From CAZPEV01 sp964585635 (lineage in GTDB: Bacteria > Zixibacteria > MSB-5A5 > GN15 > JAAZOE01): a stretch of DNA of 21,880 nucleotides. The stretch covers positions 1 through 21,880 of the forward strand of contig CAZPEV010000042.1 in assembly GCA_964585635.1 (NCBI GenBank), read 5' to 3'. Positions 16,769-21,880 of this stretch are shown here, in pieces. Both the position numbers and the translations under genes were made by a program. Every line of letters starts with the position of its first letter. The stretch's first letter is position 1. The notes under the pieces are model-generated. The model did no database searches and was not told the DNA's origin. It saw nothing but the letters and a program-made list of their open reading frames with translations.

Positions 16769-18487
16769 TTATCGCATCAGCACCATCTTCTTGGCGGTCG
16801 AGACACCGTCGGCCTTCAACCGATAGAAATATATCCCCGACGGCGCCGGATGACCGAGCCGGTCGCACCCGTCCCAGACGGTGACATGCTCGCCGGCATC
16901 CTGCATATCATCCACCAGGGTGGTGACCGTCTCTCCCAGCAGATTGAACACCGTCATCTGGACCTGCGATTGCCGCGGCAGTTGATATCTGATCGTCGTG
17001 GCCGGGTTAAACGGATTGGGGTAGTTGGGCGACAGCGTCGCCGCCTGCGGCAGGGCGCTCCGCGTCACATCATCTCCGGTGCCCGATGATGTCCCGAATA
17101 TGCTCTGGTAGAGATAATCGGCGTACCCGGCATTGGCCAACAGAGGGGCGAAATCCAGCCGCTGGTAGTACGCATCGGGATTATCGACCGCGAAGTAATC
17201 GGCAAAATCACCCGGATCGACATGCACGTCGGGACCCATCACGACAGAGAAGTACAACCGTACCGAATCGCCGACGCCAACCTGGTACGGACCGACTGAG
17301 AGCAAAAAGCGAGTATCGATGCCGTCGGCCAGATCCGCGGCAAACGATGGATTGGACGGCGGCGCGAGAAATCCCTCGCCGGTGTGTGAGACCGCCGTGA
17401 ACATCTGATCGTAATCCTGCTCCGGATGCTGCAGTATGTAATATTTGTTCCTATCGCCGGACGGCGTTCCCAGATGCGGACCAAACGACCGGAACGGATC
17501 CTCGACCGTTCCCGCCAGGCGCGGGCCGAAATCCAGCGACGCGTTGCCGTTGGATATCCACCAGTTGTAGTTGACTCGGTCCCAATCCGGCTGTGACCCG
17601 TGCAACTTGACGGCAAACGCCGATCGGGGACTGGCGTAATCCCAGGCCGGGCCCGCCGCCGGGTCGCCGTCATTGTCGATAATATAGGCAATGTTGTCCG
17701 CCGGCAGGAATCCCGTAAGGTCATCCGCATAACCGGTCGCGCCGTTGGACACATGATACACGTCGCCGTCAACATAAATGCCGAAATACATCTCCTGCAG
17801 CGGAGCCGCCCCGATATTGGTGATCACGTATTCAAACAGGACAAAATCGGCATTCGGCAAATCGGTCCAGGAATAGCTGCGCTGTGTGACCGCCACGTTC
17901 AGCGGGATATGGGGACGATTGTCAATCGGGTCGGCGGCCACGTAAGCCGGATCGGTGCAGGTATCGGCATAGGTGCAAATATAATCCAGATTCGCCACTG
18001 CTTGAGGTGAGTAATACGGGCTGGCCGGGTCGTTGGATCGGAGCTGAAAATCGCCTAAAGTCCCACTGTCCGGCATCAGTTCATTGATGACGAACCATCC
18101 GTCGGCCCCAACCGATACCAAGGTGTCGGTTCCGACCACCGCCCCGATCCAGAACCCCCCGCCAAACAGATACTGCAAATCGGAACGGGCCGGGTACTCG
18201 CATCCCGGACATGGTTGACCGCCGCAGTCGGTGGGAATCCCCGACAACCCCGTTCCCAGTTGGCCAAGGTTTGTGACCGTCAGAGTAACCCGGCCATTCA
18301 GATGGGCCGCGTACTGCCAATTGGGGTTGCCGGAAATGGCCGCTTTCCCCTCGGCCGTCGCCTGCCCCCCGGCCGCCGCCGCCACCGCTGGGACCAGCAA
18401 CATCACCCAGAAAACTATGATCATTGCCCCCGGTATGGCCAACCGATACCAATCGGTCCGCCCGCGCATTACCGATAAGGATTTCAT
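16769..18487 (-). CDS. Large secreted protein with C-terminal Por/T9SS-type sorting domain
   Basis: The 572-residue product has an N-terminal hydrophobic export segment (about residues 14-38, ending AVAAAAGG) and a long low-Cys extracellular-type body rich in Asp, Gly, Tyr and Pro. The last 85 or so residues begin LSPNYPNPFNPATTIRYQLP, contain a FlgD-like beta domain and end SGIYFYRLKADG...KKMVLMR, the pattern of type A sorting domains of the type IX secretion system and its relatives in FCB-group bacteria. The function of the body is not recognised. ATG 18487 follows GGGAGGGTAAGG, better than the upstream in-frame start at 18583. Confidence 0.85.
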   Translation of the reverse strand: MKSLSVMRGRTDWYRLAIPGAMIIVFWVMLLVPAVAAAAGGQATAEGKAAISGNPNWQYAAHLNGRVTLTVTNLGQLGTGLSGIPTDCGGQPCPGCEYPARSDLQYLFGGGFWIGAVVGTDTLVSVGADGWFVINELMPDSGTLGDFQLRSNDPASPYYSPQAVANLDYICTYADTCTDPAYVAADPIDNRPHIPLNVAVTQRSYSWTDLPNADFVLFEYVITNIGAAPLQEMYFGIYVDGDVYHVSNGATGYADDLTGFLPADNIAYIIDNDGDPAAGPAWDYASPRSAFAVKLHGSQPDWDRVNYNWWISNGNASLDFGPRLAGTVEDPFRSFGPHLGTPSGDRNKYYILQHPEQDYDQMFTAVSHTGEGFLAPPSNPSFAADLADGIDTRFLLSVGPYQVGVGDSVRLYFSVVMGPDVHVDPGDFADYFAVDNPDAYYQRLDFAPLLANAGYADYLYQSIFGTSSGTGDDVTRSALPQAATLSPNYPNPFNPATTIRYQLPRQSQVQMTVFNLLGETVTTLVDDMQDAGEHVTVWDGCDRLGHPAPSGIYFYRLKADGVSTAKKMVLMR

Positions 18488-18692
18488 GACCTTACCCTCC
18501 CGGCTGTGGGAGAACAAGACTGTCTCCCGGTTACGGATTTCTACCCTCGGCGCCATTATGCCCTCGGTCGGGCCAGCCATCATCCCTGATCGTCAAAGCC
18601 CGGCGGCCGTCATCGGCGTCGATAATTTATTGTCAATTACGTCCCTTGCCCTGCGACACCCTCTTGCTCTTATGACGATACATCCTGCTCCG

Positions 18693-18711
18693 ATGTTTAA
18701 TATACAAACAT
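18693..18711. repeat. Perfect small dyad ATGTTT-7-AAACAT
   Basis: A 6-bp inverted repeat with a 7-base AT-rich spacer lies between the nitroreductase-like gene and the sorting-domain gene, about 205 bases before the latter's start. It could be a regulator site or a weak hairpin. No clear promoter was found in the rest of 18488-18734. Confidence 0.35.
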
Positions 18712-18734
18712 ACATGATGCGGCACCTTGATCTT

Positions 18735-19661
18735 TCACCTGTCCTCGCCTGACCCATACCTTTTGAACCAGGTGAATCCGGCTTCCTCCATGATCTGCAA
18801 ATATTCGTCATTCCCCTGCGGCATGATATCGGCGCGATAATGCAAACCGAAGTAATTCTGGATAGCGTTGATATACCCCTGCTCCGTTATTCTGGCCAGG
18901 CACCGCTGGGCGAAGGCGTCGCCATGGACGGCGCGGCACACCTGCGCCATTGTCTCCATCCGCTCCGGGGTGATCTCTTTGCGCCACCCGGGATACTTCT
19001 CTTTGAATGCCGCCAGAAGCGAGGTATCGTCGAGGTCGCGGTATTTCTCCTGGTGGACGACCGTACTCACGCCCAGCTTCCGCTTCGGGCTGGGACGGTC
19101 CTTGGGATACCCCAGGCTCAACAGTACCACCGGAAAAACCTCCTTCGGTATCGCCAGCAGTTCGCGGATTTCCCGAAGGCAATCGATGACCGTGCCGACA
19201 TAAACCGATCCCAGTCCCATGGCATCGGCGGCGGTGCAGATATTCTGCGCGGCGATGATTGTGTCCTGAAACGATATCCAGAAATGCCGAAACGAGGCGG
19301 TCGCCGAAAACGGCGCCGCTTCCATCTCCGCCCATCGCCGCAGGCGGCGGAAATCGATACAAAACAGCAGGTCGACCGGCGCGGTGATGATAAAGCTCTG
19401 GTCTTCGTTCAGCTTCGCCAGTTGTCGCTTGGTCGCCTCTTCCTCGATCTGGATAATCGCGTATGGCTGCAGGTTTCCACCGGTGGCGGCATGACAGCCG
19501 GCCTCCAGAACCAACTTCATGACCTCCGGCGGAATCTTCTTGTCGAAGAAACTGCGGCAACTGGACCGTACATGCAGAAGCCGCATCGTTTCATTGGGAT
19601 ATTTCTTGCCCCCGCCGTCATCGACCCCGTGATGCGATGGGTCGTTGGATGTTTGGGTCAT
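18735..19661 (-). CDS. Nitroreductase-family flavoprotein with extended C-terminus
   Basis: The 308-residue protein has the FMN-binding pattern of nitroreductases: HVRSSCRSFFDKKIP near residue 30, AATGGNLQPYAI near 60, and GLGSVYVG with the central SLGYP segment. Such enzymes reduce nitro or quinone groups with NAD(P)H. The C-terminal 85 or so residues (after KYRDLDD) go beyond the usual domain and include several Cys and aromatic residues; their role is unknown. ATG 19661 is preferred because GGGGAGG lies seven bases upstream; the frame is open up to 19823 without family resemblance. Confidence 0.85.
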   Translation of the reverse strand: MTQTSNDPSHHGVDDGGGKKYPNETMRLLHVRSSCRSFFDKKIPPEVMKLVLEAGCHAATGGNLQPYAIIQIEEEATKRQLAKLNEDQSFIITAPVDLLFCIDFRRLRRWAEMEAAPFSATASFRHFWISFQDTIIAAQNICTAADAMGLGSVYVGTVIDCLREIRELLAIPKEVFPVVLLSLGYPKDRPSPKRKLGVSTVVHQEKYRDLDDTSLLAAFKEKYPGWRKEITPERMETMAQVCRAVHGDAFAQRCLARITEQGYINAIQNYFGLHYRADIMPQGNDEYLQIMEEAGFTWFKRYGSGEDR

Positions 19662-19693
19662 GCGCGCACCTCCCCGACCGATTTCATGATACC

Positions 19694-19710
19694 TCCCGCC
19701 GACGGCGGGA
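19694..19710. repeat. Hairpin TCCCGCC-GAC-GGCGGGA
   Basis: A perfect 7-bp stem with a 3-base loop lies between the STAS-like and nitroreductase-like genes. No T-run follows on the minus strand, so it is more likely one of the local CGCC/GGCG hairpin repeats than a standard terminator. Confidence 0.5.
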
Positions 19711-19798
19711 CTGCCTGAAAGCAATATACAACCTGCGCGGCAATTTGGCAAGACGGTTGCGTCTTCCCATTCTCGTCGCCGCTGGGCCAGGATGTGTG

Positions 19799-20185
19799 TC
19801 AGTCGCCGGCGGCACTGATCCACTTCAACGCATCGTCGCGGTTGCTGAAGAGCCTGACCATAATCAGGTCGGCATAGATTTCATGCAGAATCATGAAGGT
19901 CTTGGCCGTCGCTCCGGTGATTCCTCCCTGCGACACGAGCGCCCACTTGCACTTGCCCGTCGCCGTCGTGATCGTATCGACATAGGCACGGAAAAGATCG
20001 ATGTCGTTGAGATTCCAGTTATATATGGCTTCGGTGAGATCGGAGACGGAATCCATTCCGGCGCGAAATTTCGGATCGGCGAGCACCGCATTGATGATCG
20101 CCATCTGCTCCGACACGGTGATGGTTCCCGAATACTTGACATGAACCACGTTGACTTCTTCGTCGATGATATACGAACTCGGCAT
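19799..20185 (-). CDS. STAS/SpoIIAA-like small protein
   Basis: The 128-residue protein has the alternating strand/helix pattern of SpoIIAA-like proteins: YIIDEEVNVVHVKYSGTIT at 5-23, ADPKF then SDLTEA near 36-53, and a final helix with RDDALKWI. The family is cytoplasmic and poorly understood; some members are regulatory. ATG 20185 follows a run of six G. No kinase, phosphatase or sigma-factor gene is adjacent to suggest an anti-sigma role. Confidence 0.65.
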   Translation of the reverse strand: MPSSYIIDEEVNVVHVKYSGTITVSEQMAIINAVLADPKFRAGMDSVSDLTEAIYNWNLNDIDLFRAYVDTITTATGKCKWALVSQGGITGATAKTFMILHEIYADLIMVRLFSNRDDALKWISAAGD

Positions 20186-20218
20186 ATTATCCCCCCGGAT
20201 TGATCGCCTTGCTGGACC

Positions 20219-20247
20219 AATATAGAATTATTGACCGTAACACGCAA
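20219..20247 (-). promoter_or_regulatory. Weak promoter candidate for the STAS-like gene
   Basis: On the minus strand TTGCGT (20247-20242) is followed after 17 bases by TATATT (20224-20219). The -10 is good and the -35 is weak. The start would be about 27 bases before ATG 20185. Confidence 0.3.
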
Positions 20248-20326
20248 GCCCGGTTTGTTGAGGGATGACGGCCGATTCTGCCGCCCCTTTCTCGATACGC
20301 GACCGGGAACGGGTACTCCAGCCCTC

Positions 20327-20378
20327 AGCGTGATAGGTCGCCGGGTCTTTAGTCCCGGAAAACAGGACGCCTATCGCT
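20327..20378. repeat. Nested hairpin
   Basis: AGCG-tg-ATAGG (20327-20337) pairs with CCTATCGCT (20370-20378) with a 2-base bulge, and CCGGG/CCCGG (20341-20345 and 20354-20358) pairs inside. It lies 140-190 bases upstream of the STAS-like gene. Confidence 0.45.
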
Positions 20379-20406
20379 CCAGAATATGTATTCTACCGCT
20401 TGTGCA

Positions 20407-20427
20407 GGGTGCCCCGGCCCTCTGGGC
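20407..20427. repeat. Dispersed repeat, copy B (short)
   Basis: These 21 bases match 14901-14921 at 20 positions (core GGCCCTCTGGGC against CGCCCTCTGGGC). The match stops where the 106-bp palindrome region begins. Confidence 0.6.
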
Positions 20428-20447
20428 CTGATGAAAAACCTAAAATT

Positions 20448-20553
20448 CGTCATCGCGAGACCCGCCTGTGGCGGGTCGTGGCGATCTCGGTTCCCCTATG
20501 AAAGTCAAGATTGCCACGTCGCCCCGCAAGAAGCGGGGCTCCTCGCAATGACG
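20448..20553. repeat. 106-bp compound palindrome, MITE/REP-like
   Basis: Outer arms CGTCATCGCGAG (20448-20459) and CTCGCAATGACG (20542-20553) match at 11 of 12. Inside are hairpin GACCCGCC-TGT-GGCGGGTC (20459-20477), arms GTGGCGATCT (20478-20487) and AGATTGCCAC (20508-20517), and hairpin GCCCCGC-AAGAA-GCGGGGC (20521-20539). The whole can fold as a symmetric cruciform. There is no coding capacity, so mobility would need an outside enzyme. Confidence 0.8.
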
Positions 20554-20574
20554 TGGCTGGCTTTTTCAACACTC

Positions 20575-20610
20575 CCCTCTGGGCCGGGATTCGTGCGTCT
20601 CATTGCAAAC
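20575..20610. repeat. Dispersed repeat, copy C
   Basis: This is the counterpart of 14912-14947 (32 of 36 identical, no gaps). As in copy A, a CGCC/GGCG hairpin follows directly. Confidence 0.75.
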
Positions 20611-20617
20611 TTGACGC

Positions 20618-20652
20618 GCGGTCGGCCCGCCGGTGGCGGGCTTCCCGACCGC
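20618..20652. repeat. Nested hairpin after repeat copy C
   Basis: Outer GCGGTCG/CGACCGC (7 bp) and inner GCCCGCC-GGT-GGCGGGC (7 bp) form one long stem with a 4-base bulge on one side. Confidence 0.7.
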
Positions 20653-20841
20653 AATTACATTTGGCCGGATATTTAAACCCGGGAATCTATGATTGACAAT
20701 CTATCTCAAGTCGCAGATCAGGAACCCACGGTTGCCGTAGCAGCAATCTCTGCAGATACCATGTCTCATGTCAGGATTTTTGCCCCGAGTGGGGGGGCGT
20801 GGCACGCGCCCGCTCTCTTATCGCTACGGCCGGCAGCGAGT

Positions 20842-20889
20842 AGGTCGGCGTTCCGAGTCCCGCCGCAGGTGGGACGAGAAACCCGACTT
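20842..20889. repeat. Nested hairpin with GGTCGG outer arms
   Basis: Outer AGGTCGG/CCGACTT (one G-T) encloses GTCCCGCC-GCA-GGTGGGAC (20857-20875, one G-T). The outer arms share GGTCGG with the element at 20618-20652. Confidence 0.6.
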
Positions 20890-20901
20890 GCTGACTATTG
20901 C

Positions 20902-21021
20902 GCTTGGCGCACGCCCCGAGCCTGTCGCAAAAACCCTTTTCACCGTTTCGTCAGGTCTCCCCGACGCGAAGCGGCGATGTGACCCGACGACCTACAAAAT
21001 ATTGTTGTGCTTGGCGCACGC
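20902..21021. repeat. Direct repeat GCTTGGCGCACGC
   Basis: The 13-base unit occurs at 20902-20914 and 21009-21021, 107 bases apart; both copies continue as YCC. It contains the short palindrome GGCGC/GCGC. Confidence 0.5.
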
Positions 21022-21269
21022 TCCCGTGAGAATTCTGTGCTTGACACCGGATATTGGGGCCTTATCTTAAAGGGGTAATCCAAAGCTTTGCTGTGGACGG
21101 GGTTGCACCGGGCACTTAACAATGGTCTGTACCCATGTCCTCACCTGCGGACCGGCAGGGGTTTGCAGATCGGCGCGTGGGTTTGGAGTTGACCCGTGGA
21201 GGTTGTCATGCGGATCAATCTAATCATTGTTTTGCGAAACCATGAAATATCATTTCAAAGGAGATCTGA

Positions 21270-21491
21270 ATGAATCTTAAAAAAGCGACTACATTTGCAC
21301 TTATTGGTGTTTGGCTCGATTTACTGGTGCTAATCGCCATTTGGGTAATAAATACCTTTAATTTAGTGGTATCCGATCACATTTGGATTTATAGGAGTAT
21401 TCCCCTAGTTGTTGATTTACTCAGCACGATTCCAATAATTGTTTTTCTAACGGTGCTTCAGAAAAAACAGAAAGGAGATTCCAATGTCTGA
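21270..21491 (+). CDS. Small two-segment membrane protein
   Basis: I do not recognise this 73-residue protein. It has two hydrophobic segments at about residues 9-31 and 44-64 and a short basic tail. AAAGGAGAT stands just before ATG 21270. Base composition is clearly AT-richer than the genes to the left. It overlaps the next gene by 8 bases (21484-21491), so the two are probably translated together. Confidence 0.72.
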   Translation: MNLKKATTFALIGVWLDLLVLIAIWVINTFNLVVSDHIWIYRSIPLVVDLLSTIPIIVFLTVLQKKQKGDSNV

Positions 21492-21831
21492 GAATGTTGA
21501 TGAGCTTTTGGAAGCACAGCAAACTCCGCAAACGTCAATGATACCTTCTCAACCCAGACCCATACCAGGCGAAGGTGCAATTAGTGCACTAAAATTCTTT
21601 GCATGGTTAGACTTGATTGGAAGCATTATTTGGGCAATTTGGATCTGGGTCGAGTTCGGCACGACAACGTTGGACTATTCGAGAACAGAAATGAACTCAA
21701 TTGGCGTAGGAGTGGGATTTGCAGTTCTCTTACAAGGAATGTTTGCATGTGCGTTGTTTTTGGTAATTACTTCTATCGCTGAAAACCTAATTGCGATTAG
21801 GAAGAATCTCGCCCTGGTCAAGATCGAGTAG
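21484..21831 (+). CDS. Small membrane protein, partner of the preceding gene
   Basis: The 115-residue protein has a polar, Gln/Pro-rich N-terminus (about 1-32), then hydrophobic segments at about 36-58 and 74-100 and a basic cytoplasmic-type tail. AAAGGAGAT, the same ribosome-binding sequence as in the previous gene, precedes its ATG. No family is recognised. The shared composition, overlap and two-segment layout suggest a small membrane complex or a recently acquired pair; function is unknown. Confidence 0.75.
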   Translation: MSENVDELLEAQQTPQTSMIPSQPRPIPGEGAISALKFFAWLDLIGSIIWAIWIWVEFGTTTLDYSRTEMNSIGVGVGFAVLLQGMFACALFLVITSIAENLIAIRKNLALVKIE

Positions 21832-21880
21832 ATACCGTGTCTTAAGTCAAGGTATTTAGCTCCGGGTTAAAGGGTGTTTG

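Larger units (their letters stand above)
20186..21269. other. Gene-free repeat-rich stretch of about 1.1 kb
   Basis: No ORF here looks like a protein; those present are short, Arg-rich and shared with repeat sequence. The stretch holds the structured element at 20327-20378, repeat copies B and C, a 106-bp compound palindrome, nested hairpins at 20618-20652 and 20842-20889, and a 13-base direct repeat. From about 21180 onward base composition turns AT-rich. Confidence 0.7.

Noticed and set aside
18608..18636. Promoter with TTGACA (minus strand) for the sorting-domain gene
   Set aside because: No acceptable -10 box at 16-18 bases from the TTGACA.
18840..19718. 292-codon plus-strand ORF
   Set aside because: It is antisense to the nitroreductase-like gene and is unusually rich in Arg and Gly.
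20327..21021. CRISPR array
   Set aside because: Repeats differ in length and spacing, are palindromic elements, and no cas gene is nearby.
20386..21070. Several short ORFs with Arg/Pro-rich products
   Set aside because: They run through hairpins and repeats, lack ribosome-binding sites and resemble translated repeat DNA.

Overview
The window looks like a chromosomal contig of an uncultured, fairly GC-rich bacterium. It carries a large secreted protein with a C-terminal Por/T9SS-like sorting domain, which points to the FCB superphylum (possibly a Zixibacteria-like lineage). That placement is inference from protein style; there is no rRNA gene here. A run of 10 N at 13458-13467 marks an assembly gap.

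Layout. (1) 1-4388, plus strand, is the right-hand part of an integrated mobile element: a hypothetical protein open at the left edge, a small Cys-rich ORF, an HTH/zinc-ribbon protein, a tyrosine recombinase, an XRE-type regulator behind a near-consensus promoter, and a large serine recombinase split into two frames. The recombinase frame runs into the 3' half of a minus-strand tRNA-Asn gene (4350-4421), which is the likely integration site. (2) 4648-7955 is housekeeping: tRNA-Leu(TAG), tig, clpP and clpX, probably one transcription unit for protein folding and turnover. ClpP has Asn where the catalytic Asp is usual. (3) 8166-9773 is a beta-class DNA methyltransferase with a C-terminal PD-(D/E)XK-like domain. 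(4) 9828-14754, minus strand, is a compact run read in the order tldD, tldE, a 76-residue Tat-signal peptide gene, prmC, and a radical SAM/SPASM gene. The start/stop overlaps around the small gene suggest translational coupling. (5) 14996-20185, minus strand, holds a PspC-like membrane protein, a PEBP/YbhB lipoprotein, a PhzF-like isomerase, the sorting-domain protein, a nitroreductase-like protein and a STAS/SpoIIAA-like protein. (6) 20186-21269 has no convincing gene and is packed with palindromic repeats, some shared with the tldD upstream region. (7) 21270-21831, plus strand, is an AT-rich pair of overlapping small membrane-protein genes.

How the genes work together. Trigger factor and ClpXP form a folding/degradation module. 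The two recombinases with the XRE regulator form an integration/excision module that has captured tRNA-Asn; the end of the recombinase gene also appears to supply the terminator of that tRNA on the opposite strand. The tldD-tldE-small peptide-prmC-radical SAM run is the best candidate for an undescribed system, because a TldD/E protease, a SPASM radical SAM enzyme and a short secreted peptide could form a peptide-maturation pathway. It could equally be a housekeeping operon holding unrelated genes.
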